Part shown: positions 16,399 to 25,079 of the stretch, piece by piece | Position numbering within the stretch: position 1 is the stretch's first letter | How the letters are laid out: every line of letters starts with the position of its first letter | Source: Lysobacterales bacterium | GTDB taxonomy: Bacteria > Pseudomonadota > Gammaproteobacteria > Xanthomonadales > SZUA-5 | Assembly (NCBI GenBank): GCA_022844135.1 | Contig: JALHMG010000016.1 | Span: forward strand, 36,379 to 100,378 | Direction: 5' to 3' | Length of the DNA stretch: 64,000 nt | The notes under the pieces: generated by a model | Database searches by the model: none | Told to the model about the DNA's origin: nothing | What the model saw: only the letters and a program-made list of their open reading frames with translations | Translations under genes and position numbers: made by a program

Positions 16399-16758
16399 CT
16401 AATTCAGCCAGGGCATCGTATAAGGAGTGCCGCCAGCAGTGATGTAAAGCACGAGCGGATCGCCGGCAGCACCGATGTATGTCGATTCCGATACTGGATT
16501 CTCAACTGAAAGCGGATAAGTCGAGTAATAGATGCTGCTTTCGTACTGCCAAACGTAATACGTAGCGCTTTCCGTCGTGATGGTTATGTTATGGCCATCA
16601 AATTTTTTGGCGTTGTACCACGGAACTGGTGTATTGCTATAGTCCGCAGCGCTCAAGCCGGCCAGTGAAATCGGGCTTGGACCCTTTGCTTCTTGATCAG
16701 TAAAAGTGACCGACGAGCTGGTTAGATTAATAATCGCCTGAATCCGTGACAAACTCAT
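16399..16758 (-). CDS. Small orphan protein, probably beta-rich
   Basis: 119 residues from the ATG at 16758, which follows a G-rich ribosome site (AGGGGGG) at a good distance; the longer frame adds 20 codons without support. No signal peptide, no cysteine. The sequence is rich in Ser, Thr, Tyr and Trp (VPWYNAKKFDGHNITITTES; YYVWQYESSIYYSTYPLS), which suggests an all-beta fold of the kind seen in small lectins or haemolysin-like proteins, but I recognise no family. It is visibly AT-richer than the genes on both sides, consistent with recent acquisition. Confidence 0.6.
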   Translation of the reverse strand: MSLSRIQAIINLTSSSVTFTDQEAKGPSPISLAGLSAADYSNTPVPWYNAKKFDGHNITITTESATYYVWQYESSIYYSTYPLSVENPVSESTYIGAAGDPLVLYITAGGTPYTMPWLN

Positions 16759-16938
16759 TTTTACCCCCCTCTTTTTTGCACTTGGAAATGAAAGAACTGC
16801 TTTCACCTTCAGGAGCATGGCAACGCCAGGATGCTCACGGCCAAGTTAGCAACAAATGACGAGAATGTCACTGACGCAATTCTAGCAAATTCTGACTGTT
16901 GTAGATTAGTTGACGCCATTTCGGTGTGAATAGCGATC

Positions 16939-18882
16939 TCATTTTTCGGCCGGATCGAGTTCGGATTTGGCAGCCCGCATCGTATCGATGTAGTTGCGCA
17001 AGTGGGGCGCTGGCGGCTCAGGCATTGGCATCTTGAGGTGCCGATGCAGCATTTCTTCCAGCAGATAAAGGCTGGCCTCGCGCGCTACGTCATCGCGCTG
17101 GCGATGTCCCGCATCGTGATCGATCAGCACTGTCACATCTTTGTCCGCGAGCCGCGCGCGCGCGGCGTATTCGATGATGCCGGCGATGCCGACGCGCTCG
17201 TCGCTGCCGCCGGCCACGATCAACACCGGGCGCGTCAGCCGATGGATGTTTGCCAGCGGCGATTGCCCGCGCAAGCGCGCCATGTGCACCTCGTCGCGCA
17301 CGTCGAGCTTGAGCATTTGCAGCCAGTCGGCCATCGGTACCACGCTGTCCAGATTCGTCGACTCGGCATTGCGCAGCACCCACTTGAGCGTCCACGCAAA
17401 ATCCGGTGGCGGCACGAAAGCCACGGCAGCGCGGTACAGCTCCGGCGCAAAGGTCACACCCAGGAGCGCCGCATATCCGCCGAACGATGCGCCGACGATC
17501 GCCACCCGCGCCGGATCGCCGATGCCGCCCTCCAGCACGGACCGCACGCCTTCGTCGATATCGCGCTGCACGCGACCGTTGCCGTAGTCGCCGTTTGCTG
17601 CGGTCATATAGGCATGCCCGTGACCCGTCGAACCGCGATGGTTGGGCTCGAATACAACCGCGCCGCGGCTGGCGATGAATTGCGCGAGCCCGTTGTATGT
17701 GGGTTGCCAATGGCTCCAGGGCCCGCCGTGCGCAACGACGACCAGCGGCAATAGACGCGTCTCGCCCGCCGGCACTGTCAGGAAGCCGTGCAGGCGCATA
17801 CCGTCGCTGGCAGTCCACGCATACGGCTGCTTTAACAAGCGCATTGGTGATGCGTCCGAGCGCTCGTCCATCAAGGGCGAGATACGCAGGGTTTTGGGAT
17901 CGAACAGGTGCCAACGGGCGAACGCGCGCGCACTTTGACGCTCCTCAATGAGCCATCGCGCTGCGGCGATTTGCGGGCGCAGCGCGCTGCCGGGAAACGC
18001 CCGCTGCAAGTACAGCACCGCGCGACGATCGCGCGGCTCGATGGCGGCAATCTGCGCTACGGTGCTTCGGTAGCCGGCAACTCGCGGCCTGCCCGTCGCA
18101 TCGACCGAGACAAAGTCGATGTCCGCCTCGCCGCGCGGATCGCGGGCGAGCGGCTCGATCTTGCCATCGCCATCTACACGAACCAGCCGCGCCAGACCCA
18201 GCGCATCGCCGTCCGTTGAGTTGCTACGGAGGATCAGCTCGCCAGCGTTGTCGAACACGGGCGAGCAGCGCAACAGTTCGCCGCAGCGCAGCACCCGATG
18301 CATCGAGCGCTCCGCATCGACGCGATAGAGCACCAGCGCGCGATCTTCGACGCGCTGCAGCCAGCGCAGCTGGCCGTTGGCAGCGAGCGCGTAACCGCTG
18401 ATGCGATGCGAATTGCTGTGCAGCAACTCCGTTCTGCCGCCAACGGCAAATCGCTGCAGTTGCCAGCGCTGCGCGCTGCGATCGCTAGGCGCGATAAGCG
18501 TTATCGCGGCGTCCTGACTGAAGTCCACGCGCCACTCGCTACGCTCGGCCAACTGCGTGAGCAGGCCCGACCCCCCCTGGCCGCCCACCGCGAGGGCGAA
18601 GACCTGCGTCGGCGCGGCGAGCAGCAGCCAGCGACCATCGCGTGTGAAGCTGAGCTCACGCGCTGGCGTGTGCGCCATCGCCCGCCGCGGCGCCGATCCG
18701 TCCAGCTTTCGCAACCAGACTGCGCGGCGCGGACCTTCCTCAGCCAGCCACGCGACGGACTCGCCATCCGGGGACATCGTGACAGCCGAGACTTGCGCCC
18801 GCGCCAGGAACTCGCTGCGTGGCGGCATCGCCAAGGCCGTCGATGTCAGGCAGCAGAACGCCATGGGGATCAGCAGCTTCAT
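16939..18882 (-). CDS. S9 family prolyl oligopeptidase / acylaminoacyl peptidase-like, exported
   Basis: 647-residue serine peptidase with a signal peptide (core LLIPMAFCCLTSTALA) and therefore probably periplasmic. An N-terminal beta-propeller (about residues 30-370; MSPDGESVAWL, FTRDGRWLLL) precedes an alpha/beta-hydrolase domain. The nucleophile is in GASFGGYAAL, the acid in VAGGSDERVGI and the histidine in DHDAGHRQRDD, so the triad looks complete. HGGPWSH forms the oxyanion region. Its ATG overlaps the stop of the upstream permease, making it the last gene of a gntR-ABC-permease-peptidase operon; a link between peptide cleavage and the transporter is inference. Confidence 0.88.
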   Translation of the reverse strand: MKLLIPMAFCCLTSTALAMPPRSEFLARAQVSAVTMSPDGESVAWLAEEGPRRAVWLRKLDGSAPRRAMAHTPARELSFTRDGRWLLLAAPTQVFALAVGGQGGSGLLTQLAERSEWRVDFSQDAAITLIAPSDRSAQRWQLQRFAVGGRTELLHSNSHRISGYALAANGQLRWLQRVEDRALVLYRVDAERSMHRVLRCGELLRCSPVFDNAGELILRSNSTDGDALGLARLVRVDGDGKIEPLARDPRGEADIDFVSVDATGRPRVAGYRSTVAQIAAIEPRDRRAVLYLQRAFPGSALRPQIAAARWLIEERQSARAFARWHLFDPKTLRISPLMDERSDASPMRLLKQPYAWTASDGMRLHGFLTVPAGETRLLPLVVVAHGGPWSHWQPTYNGLAQFIASRGAVVFEPNHRGSTGHGHAYMTAANGDYGNGRVQRDIDEGVRSVLEGGIGDPARVAIVGASFGGYAALLGVTFAPELYRAAVAFVPPPDFAWTLKWVLRNAESTNLDSVVPMADWLQMLKLDVRDEVHMARLRGQSPLANIHRLTRPVLIVAGGSDERVGIAGIIEYAARARLADKDVTVLIDHDAGHRQRDDVAREASLYLLEEMLHRHLKMPMPEPPAPHLRNYIDTMRAAKSELDPAEK

Positions 18883-20654
18883 GGTCGCGTCTCGCTATCG
18901 AGTTCGATCAGCCATAGCGCGATGAGCATCGGCAACCCGAACAAGCCGCTGGCGACTATCCACGGCCAGCGGCGCAGTCCGTTATTCGCATGCAGGCGCC
19001 ACAGCGTCAGCAATACCGCCAGCAGCCCAAGCACCATGGCCAGTGCCCACACCGCGTGCGGCACCGGCGCCGGCGCCGTGCTCTCCAGCGAGGGCCCGGC
19101 GAACAAGTACTTGGCGCGCTCGCGGAGCGTGTAGAGACCGGGCGAGAGCCACACCGCCTGATAGCGATACAACCATCCGAAGTCGTAAGACATCGCGCGC
19201 CGATGGATGTCGTCCACCGTACCGTCGCTGCGCAGTACCTGAGCCGTTTGATATGGCGGCGCGCCCAGCGCGTCGTGGGCGAGACGCCCGAAGGTTGCGA
19301 CCAGCAAATGGCCATCGACCAGCTCGATCAGATCCAGGTTGCTGAGGTCGCCGTATTTCCCAGGAAGCGGCAATCGCGCACGCGGAGCCACGACATCGAG
19401 CGTGGCAATGAACGGGCGCGCGTCGAATACGTACAGTGCGCGGTCACTGAGTGCGACGTATGCCTCGCCGACCGGCGCCATCGACACCAGCGCCTCGTCG
19501 CCCAGATCGACGCGCAAACTCACCTGCCCGGACTCGCTCTCGAAGTGATAGACGCGGCCGCGTGCAACCAGCGCTGCATCGCCATCGCGCATGCCCGGCA
19601 GGCGACCGAATGGCAGCGGCGGATGCTGGAACTGATGTGGCACCGTGCCGACAGCAGCGCCGTCGCGAATGCGGTACCCATGCAGCCGCCCGTCGTCGTG
19701 GCTGAACACATAACGCACACCCGAACGCTCGTCGTCGAATTCCATCGGCGAGACATTCGCCAGTTCGAACCATTGGGGCAGTCGCGACAACGATGAGCCG
19801 ATCGAGACTGGCGCCGATAGCTTCACTTGCTCAGCCAGCAGCGGCGCGTCGGGGTGCTCGCTCGACGCGAGCGCCGCCAGCATCCGATCTTGCGATGTGG
19901 CCTTCTCCACCTCGTTATGGCCGCCCGGTGGCGGCCCGCCGTTGTTCGGGTGCGTGCCCCAGGCAATCCAGATCAACTCGACGGCGGCGAACGCCACAAG
20001 TGCCGCGAAGTACGTTGCCATCGCCAGCGGCATCGCGATTGCCACCACGGCAAGCTTGCGCGGCCTTTCCCGATTGGCCTTGAACAACGCCGCCACCATC
20101 CACGCCGACCATGTCAGCACCAGACACTGCACAACCAGCATCGACCCACCCGTCGCCCGTGCGTTGATCAGCCAGAACAGCAGCACGATGCCGATCGCAG
20201 CAAAACGCCGCGGCGCCAGCGCGGCGAATACGCCGCAACAATAGGCACACGCGGCGATCTGCCAGGCGGCCAACGCCAGCAGCCAGTGCCGTGTGTCGAC
20301 AACACGCGCCGTCAGCGTTTCTTGCCAGAGCGCCGTCAACGCAATAGGAAGCGGTACGATCAATACCAGCACCAACCAACCTGCGCCCAGCAATGCCATG
20401 GCGATCGCCAACTCGGAGCGCGGACGATGGATCAGACTGAGCCAGGGATTGGGGCGGGCGTAGGTGGCAAACTGCGCAAAGCCCAACAAACCTCCCACGA
20501 GCGCATAGGTGGCGCCGAAGCTCCAGTGCACGGCGAGATTCTGTTGCCCAAGATCGACCATCCGACTGAGGAAAATCAGCCCACCCAGGTGCGCCAAGGC
20601 AAGCAACAAGGCGTAGGTTCCCATCCGAGACCACTCGGCGCGAAAGAGCGTCAT
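18879..20654 (-). CDS. ABC transporter permease-like membrane protein with large extracytoplasmic domain
   Basis: 591 residues. About six transmembrane helices occupy residues 1-245, followed by about 275 soluble residues (roughly 250-530) with beta-propeller-like repeats (VRYVFSHDDGRLHGYRIRDG; ALVARGRVYHFESESG), then two helices at the C-terminus. It starts four bases after the ATPase stop, so it is the membrane partner of that ABC subunit. YtrA-type operons encode such permeases; the inserted propeller is unusual. The 3' end overlaps the S9 peptidase start by four bases. Substrate unknown; peptides or cell-envelope antibiotics are plausible from the family context. Confidence 0.75.
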   Translation of the reverse strand: MTLFRAEWSRMGTYALLLALAHLGGLIFLSRMVDLGQQNLAVHWSFGATYALVGGLLGFAQFATYARPNPWLSLIHRPRSELAIAMALLGAGWLVLVLIVPLPIALTALWQETLTARVVDTRHWLLALAAWQIAACAYCCGVFAALAPRRFAAIGIVLLFWLINARATGGSMLVVQCLVLTWSAWMVAALFKANRERPRKLAVVAIAMPLAMATYFAALVAFAAVELIWIAWGTHPNNGGPPPGGHNEVEKATSQDRMLAALASSEHPDAPLLAEQVKLSAPVSIGSSLSRLPQWFELANVSPMEFDDERSGVRYVFSHDDGRLHGYRIRDGAAVGTVPHQFQHPPLPFGRLPGMRDGDAALVARGRVYHFESESGQVSLRVDLGDEALVSMAPVGEAYVALSDRALYVFDARPFIATLDVVAPRARLPLPGKYGDLSNLDLIELVDGHLLVATFGRLAHDALGAPPYQTAQVLRSDGTVDDIHRRAMSYDFGWLYRYQAVWLSPGLYTLRERAKYLFAGPSLESTAPAPVPHAVWALAMVLGLLAVLLTLWRLHANNGLRRWPWIVASGLFGLPMLIALWLIELDSETRP

Positions 20655-20658
20655 GTAC

Positions 20659-21567
20659 TTACCTCGATTGCGTGGGTGTGGCGTGGTTTTTGGCGAGAAA
20701 CGCGTTCACCGCACGGTCCAGGCTGACGGGCATACAGTTCGCGTTGCGCGCACCGTTCGCACGCAGGAACTCGGCAAACGCCGGGCCCTGGTCGAGCACG
20801 AAATAGTGATGCAGACCATCGAGCTTCTGGCGCATCAGAAAACCCGGAATGGTGGCCGGCTCGGGCCCCATGAACGGGATGTCGCATATCCAGTGGCTGA
20901 CGCGCGCGCAGAAATCGTCCGGCGACGAATGACTCATCAGGCGACCGCGCTCGAGCACGATCAAGTCGTCGGCGATACGCTCGATCTCCTCCATCTGGTG
21001 CGAGCAATAAATTACCGTGCAGCGCTCGGTGGCGTTGCTGTACATCAGCGATTCCAGGAATGCGCGCTTGGCGACCACATCCAGGCCCAGCGTGGGCTCG
21101 TCGAGAATCAGCAGTTGCGGCGATTGCGCCAGGGCCAGCGCCAGGTTGAATCCAGCGCGCTCGCCGCGCGACAACTCGCGTACGCGCTGGCCAGGCAGCA
21201 CTTGATAGTGGCCGATGACCTCATCGAAAGCGCGCGAATTCCAGCTCGGGTACTCGTGCTGGCGCATGGCCTTGAGCTCGCTCACGCGCATCCACTCGGG
21301 CAAGGTGTGCTCCTCATTCACATAGCCCACCAGCGCGCGATCCTGCGGCGTCAATGCGCTGCAATCGCGGCCGAGCACGCGCGCCGAACCGGCGGTGGGG
21401 CTCAAGAAACCCAGCAAGATGCGAAACAGCGTCGACTTGCCTGCGCCATTGGCACCCACCAGCGCATGGATCCGTCCCGGCGCGATGGCCAACGACAACT
21501 GGTCGAGCGCGAACTTGCTTCCGAAGCGTTTGCTCAGGTGCCTGGTCTCGATCACGACCTCGCTCAT
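20659..21567 (-). CDS. ABC transporter ATP-binding protein
   Basis: Cytoplasmic ATPase, 302 residues. Walker A GANGAGKST, signature RELSRGERAGFNLALALA (LSRGE replaces the canonical LSGGQ), Walker B LLILDEPTLGLD and the switch histidine in YCSHQMEEIE are all present, so it should be active. The C-terminal 80 residues are an extension of unknown role. I chose the ATG at 21567 because upstream codons in this frame lie in the gntR gene. It overlaps gntR by four bases, the arrangement seen in YtrA-type operons. Confidence 0.92.
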   Translation of the reverse strand: MSEVVIETRHLSKRFGSKFALDQLSLAIAPGRIHALVGANGAGKSTLFRILLGFLSPTAGSARVLGRDCSALTPQDRALVGYVNEEHTLPEWMRVSELKAMRQHEYPSWNSRAFDEVIGHYQVLPGQRVRELSRGERAGFNLALALAQSPQLLILDEPTLGLDVVAKRAFLESLMYSNATERCTVIYCSHQMEEIERIADDLIVLERGRLMSHSSPDDFCARVSHWICDIPFMGPEPATIPGFLMRQKLDGLHHYFVLDQGPAFAEFLRANGARNANCMPVSLDRAVNAFLAKNHATPTQSR

Positions 21568-21971
21568 GCGCGCCTCCGTTGCAACGCGGCGAACTCGGCA
21601 TCGATGCGGGCATGCACTTCCTCCGGCGCAATATTCAATGGCACCACGTCGGCGACGAAGCGTTGCACCGCATCGTCGAAGCGCCGCTCGCGCTCGCCCC
21701 GGCTCAGGCGCTGCCGCTTCGGCGCCACATACAAGCCAAGCCCCTGGCGCGCCTCCAGCCAACCCTCGGTCGTCAGTTCGGCATACGCCTTGGCCACGGT
21801 GTTCGGATTGATCCCAAGCTGTTGCGCCAAGCCGCGCACGCTCGGCAACTGATCGCCCGGCTCGATCTCGCCGGTCGAAATTTTGATTCGCACGCCGTCC
21901 GTGATCTGGCGCACGATGGGTCGCGTATCGCCCGTGGCGATATCGATCAATAGCGGAACTGTGCGCGCCAT
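21564..21971 (-). CDS. GntR family regulator, YtrA-like subfamily
   Basis: 135 residues: a winged-helix GntR DNA-binding domain (IVRQITDGVRIKISTGEIEPGDQLPSVRGLA, then PNTVAKAYAELTTEGWLE) with only a short helical tail of about 50 residues instead of an effector domain, the hallmark of the YtrA subfamily. Such regulators repress the ABC operon they head, often in response to cell-envelope stress. A perfect inverted repeat lies 13 bases upstream of the start, so autoregulation is likely. First gene of the four-gene operon. Confidence 0.92.
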   Translation of the reverse strand: MARTVPLLIDIATGDTRPIVRQITDGVRIKISTGEIEPGDQLPSVRGLAQQLGINPNTVAKAYAELTTEGWLEARQGLGLYVAPKRQRLSRGERERRFDDAVQRFVADVVPLNIAPEEVHARIDAEFAALQRRRA

Positions 21972-21984
21972 TCGCCTGTCTCAT

Positions 21985-22007
21985 CTGTACTGTTAGTGCT
22001 AGTACAG
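21985..22007 (-). promoter_or_regulatory. Operator of the gntR-ABC operon
   Basis: CTGTACT and AGTACAG form a perfect 7-bp inverted repeat with a 9-base spacer, 13 bases before the gntR start. GTAC-containing inverted repeats are typical YtrA-subfamily operators. Confidence 0.7.
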
Positions 22008-22084
22008 TACACCAACCACCCAACTGTCAAGCAGGGATTGCGTTCGCACGTTGACACGCGGTGACGGACGCCGCCGGTCGATAG

Positions 22085-22786
22085 TCAGGGCGGCCTCACC
22101 TCACCGCACAACTGGAGCTGCAGATCGGTTTCGAAGCGCTGGTACTGGCGCATGCAGGCGGCAAGATCGCTGCCGTGGTGCGCCCGCTCCCAGCCTTCGG
22201 TGAGCAGATCGAGCGGCGCGTGGTAGTCGGCGGCGGCGCGCGGCCCGCCTTGCAGCATGCCCAGGAACTTACGCATCGCTTCCTTTCCTCCGCTTCGCGT
22301 CTGCGGGCTGAACCTCGGCAGATCCGGGCCGCCGTCGGGCAACATTCCGTCGATCGATCGCCCCGCAAAGGGCCGCGCCTGGCGTGCTTGCGCCACCTCG
22401 CTGGCAGCTTGTTGCATCTGGTCGGCGAGGCGCAATGCTGTCAACGGCGCTTGCGCTGGCGACGGTTGTTCGGCATCCACCGCTACCGGGCCGTTTGCCC
22501 TGACCGGCGGCGACACCTTAGCGCTGGTCGCGACCATCGGTCGCGGCAGCGCGTCTGGCGTCGGCGGCGATGGCACGGGCGTTTGCAGCTCGACGACAAC
22601 ATCGAGACGGTCCGCAGCGCTCAGCAATGGCTCAACTCGGGTATGCACCGTCAACAAAAAAAACGCTATGGCGTGGGCGATCAGAACCGAGCTCATCAAT
22701 ACGATGCGCACGGCACTTTGAGAAATCGTTCGATTGGGCAAACCTGTATTCCCGAGCAAGACGTCGGTGGAGCATGCGCAGGCCAT
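22085..22786 (-). CDS. Hypothetical single-pass membrane protein, TonB-like N-terminus
   Basis: 233 residues. One hydrophobic helix (about 28-46; IVLMSSVLIAHAIAFFLLTV) is followed by a Pro/Ala-rich stretch (about 70-115) and a helical C-terminus with two cysteines (CMRQYQRF; LQLCGEV). This N-in, periplasm-spanning plan is like TonB or TolA, but the TonB C-terminal domain is not visible. Starts at 22786 and 22696 (just before the helix) are both possible. No family recognised. It lies upstream of the gntR operon on the same strand with a 113-base gap. Confidence 0.6.
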   Translation of the reverse strand: MACACSTDVLLGNTGLPNRTISQSAVRIVLMSSVLIAHAIAFFLLTVHTRVEPLLSAADRLDVVVELQTPVPSPPTPDALPRPMVATSAKVSPPVRANGPVAVDAEQPSPAQAPLTALRLADQMQQAASEVAQARQARPFAGRSIDGMLPDGGPDLPRFSPQTRSGGKEAMRKFLGMLQGGPRAAADYHAPLDLLTEGWERAHHGSDLAACMRQYQRFETDLQLQLCGEVRPP

Positions 22787-23177
22787 CGGCGCGAAGGGTT
22801 CGGCGCGTCTGAACTGGCGTCTCCTCAGCCTCCCGGTTCATCCTGCAAGAACTTCTATTGTGGCGGCACGATTGATTCGTCAACCGAAGCGGGGGCGGGG
22901 GTCACGGGCCGAGCATGAACCCCTTCGTAAGCGCTTCCCTGCGGCTGCCAGGGCTAAAGCGGTCATCGGCATAGAAGAAAAGTTTGGCCCCTGTCCCCCG
23001 CCCCCTGCCCCGTCGCTGAACTTACATGGCCGGATGATTCTGGCCGGATCAATAGGCGCGAACGCCGCGTTGACTAAGCCATGGCAGGCAATTTCTGATC
23101 GAAATAAGTACGATTGCGTTAGTACTAACCTTGTCGTATATATCCATTGCCCGCTATCGGGTGCACAGGAGTAGAAC
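22787..23177. other. Intergenic region carrying a dispersed repeat copy
   Basis: No convincing gene. It holds one copy of an approximately 92-bp repeat (22974-23065), whose other copy is at 34236-34328, then an AT-richer stretch that probably contains the promoter of the gene at 23178. Confidence 0.5.
22974..23065 (+). repeat. Dispersed ~92-bp intergenic repeat, copy 1
   Basis: Begins GAAGAAAAG, runs through a C-rich tract (CCCCCGCCCCCTGCCCC) and ends with GCCGGATCAATA...AACGC. Aligns end to end with copy 2 at 34236-34328, roughly two-thirds identical by eye, in the same orientation and upstream of an unrelated gene. Confidence 0.55.
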
Positions 23178-23627
23178 ATGCGTCTCTGGACTTTGGTCGC
23201 CGGAATGCTTATCGCGACGGCGTTGTCGGCTAGCGAAGAAAAGATCATTGTGGCCTACGCGGCCGGCGAGATTCAAGAAATGGTTGACGAAACAGATCGT
23301 AGATTGCAACGAGGCCGCTATGACGATCTGAGCCCTGCGCAAATGACCGACCTGGTCGACTCGATTGCCAGTCTGCGCGAGTCCCTGGCCGGCCGCAGCG
23401 AAACCGACAAGTTGACTGGTGAGGTATTGGACAGAGCCAATAGCTTTGCAAACCTGGTCATAGAAATCGAAGAAGGCGGCATCGTTTGCAAGCGCACATC
23501 CCGCGTCGGCTCGCGCATGAAGGAGCAGCGCTGTTATTCGCGCAAGCGTGCGGAGGAAGATCGACAGCGATCGAAAGAAGAACTCGCCAGGTTGAAACGG
23601 CCGCAAGTGCTACCGCGAAGCAACTGA
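23178..23627 (+). CDS. Hypothetical exported protein with C-terminal Cys pair
   Basis: 149 residues with a short signal peptide (LWTLVAGMLIATALSA). AGGAG lies eight bases before the ATG. The mature region is helical; near residues 104-119 it has the pattern C-K-R, G-S-R-M, then a second Cys (IVCKRTSRVGSRMKEQRCYS), followed by a highly charged helix (KRAEEDRQRSKEELARLKR). This small Cys-GSR-Cys signature is one I associate with exported proteins of unknown function in Xanthomonadales. Lies 90 bases before the ntrX-like gene, same strand. Confidence 0.65.
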   Translation: MRLWTLVAGMLIATALSASEEKIIVAYAAGEIQEMVDETDRRLQRGRYDDLSPAQMTDLVDSIASLRESLAGRSETDKLTGEVLDRANSFANLVIEIEEGGIVCKRTSRVGSRMKEQRCYSRKRAEEDRQRSKEELARLKRPQVLPRSN

Positions 23628-23717
23628 TCGAACGCCTCCCGTAACGCTTGCGGAAACGGGAGCGCGCTTGCGGTCAGTGGCGTATCCTGGCCGCCATTGC
23701 TTTCGACCTTCACTCGC

Positions 23718-25079
23718 ATGGCCGCCACCCACATCCTAGTTGTCGATGACGAGCCCGACATCCGTTCGCTGGTCAAGGACATACTGCTCGATGAAGGTTA
23801 TCTGGTCGAAACCGCGGAGAACGCCGCGGCCGCGCGCGCCGCGTTGCGTGCGCAACGACCCGATCTGGTTTTGCTCGACGTATGGATGCCCGACACCGAC
23901 GGTATCAGCCTGCTCCGCGAGTGGAATCAAAGCGGCCGCGATCCGCTCGCGGTGGTGATGATGAGCGGCCATGGCACCATCGAAACTGCGGTTGAGGCCA
24001 CACGGCTTGGCGCCTACGACTTCATCGAAAAGCCGATCTCGCTGGCCAAGCTATTGCTCACCGTCGAGCGGGCGCTGGAAACCACGCGCCTGCGGCAGGA
24101 GAACGAGGGTCTGAAGCGCCGCATCCCCGACGCAGTCGAACCGATCGGCAGCTCGCGCGCGATGAACGATCTGAAGGCGCAACTGGAACGTGCAGCGAAT
24201 GTCGATGCCAGCGTACTGCTGGAAGGCGAGCCGGGGACCGGCAAGCAACTGCTCGCCCGTTTTCTGCACGAGCGGTCTTCGCGTCGCGGCGGCCCGTTCG
24301 TCGTCGTGAGCGGCGGTGCGCTGATGAAACCCGACGCGGCGCGCGATCTGTTCGGCGGCGAAGACGGCGGCGAAGCGCGCTATGGGTTGCTCGAACAAGC
24401 GCAGGGCGGCACGCTCTATCTCGATGAGATCGGCGGCCTGAGTGCGATGCTGCAATCGCGCTTGGCGGCAGCCCTGCATGCGCGCCAGTTCATTCGCGTG
24501 GGCGGGCATGCACCAGTGAAGCTCGAAGCGCGCATCGTCGCCGGCACATCGAAGAACCTGGGCGATGAGGTGGCGCAGGGCCGTTTCGAGGAAGCATTGA
24601 TGTATGAGTTGCGCGTGCTGCCGCTGCGCGTACCGCCGCTACGCGAACGGCCCGAGGATATTCCGGAGTTGTTGCGCTGGTTCGCCGAATCCTTCGCCGA
24701 CCGCGATCAGTTGCCCTACCGGCGTTTCAACGTTGCAGCGCAGAACCGGTTGCGCCAGTACGCGTGGCCCGGCAATGTGCGCGAACTGTCGAACCTGGTG
24801 CAGCGCTTGCTGATCCTCGGCCAGGGCGATGAGGTGGATCTGCCCGAAATCGAAGCGGCCCTGGGTCCACCGCGCGTCGACCGGAAAGGCGACGCTCCGG
24901 CGCTCGACCTGGGGTTGCCGCTGCGGGAAGCGCGCGAGCAGTTCGAGCGCGAGTATTTGATTCACCAGCTCAAATTAGCCGGTGGCAGCGTCGGCAAGCT
25001 GGCCAAAGCGGTGGGACTTGAACGCACCCACTTGTATCGGAAATTGCGATCTTTGGGGGTGGAGTTGAAGGACGATTAG
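23718..25079 (+). CDS. ntrX: NtrX-like response regulator with AAA+ domain lacking GAFTGA
   Basis: 453 residues. An N-terminal receiver domain (HILVVDDEPDIR; phospho-acceptor D54 in LLDVWMPDTDG; the K of FIEKPISL) is followed by a sigma-54-type AAA+ domain with Walker A GEPGTGKQ and Walker B GGTLYLDEIGG, and a Fis-type helix-turn-helix (KAVGLERTHLYRKLRSLG). The GAFTGA loop that contacts sigma-54 is replaced by DGGEARYGLL, so it probably does not drive sigma-54 promoters in the usual way. NtrX normally pairs with NtrY; no sensor kinase is adjacent. It precedes trkA and trkH, the order known for ntr/trk clusters. Start at 23718 gives the receiver N-terminus. Confidence 0.85.
   Translation: MAATHILVVDDEPDIRSLVKDILLDEGYLVETAENAAAARAALRAQRPDLVLLDVWMPDTDGISLLREWNQSGRDPLAVVMMSGHGTIETAVEATRLGAYDFIEKPISLAKLLLTVERALETTRLRQENEGLKRRIPDAVEPIGSSRAMNDLKAQLERAANVDASVLLEGEPGTGKQLLARFLHERSSRRGGPFVVVSGGALMKPDAARDLFGGEDGGEARYGLLEQAQGGTLYLDEIGGLSAMLQSRLAAALHARQFIRVGGHAPVKLEARIVAGTSKNLGDEVAQGRFEEALMYELRVLPLRVPPLRERPEDIPELLRWFAESFADRDQLPYRRFNVAAQNRLRQYAWPGNVRELSNLVQRLLILGQGDEVDLPEIEAALGPPRVDRKGDAPALDLGLPLREAREQFEREYLIHQLKLAGGSVGKLAKAVGLERTHLYRKLRSLGVELKDD

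Noticed and set aside
22734..23174. Plus-strand protein of 146 residues across the intergenic repeat
   Set aside because: No ribosome site, low-complexity Pro/Arg composition, and it overlaps a minus-strand gene and a repeat.
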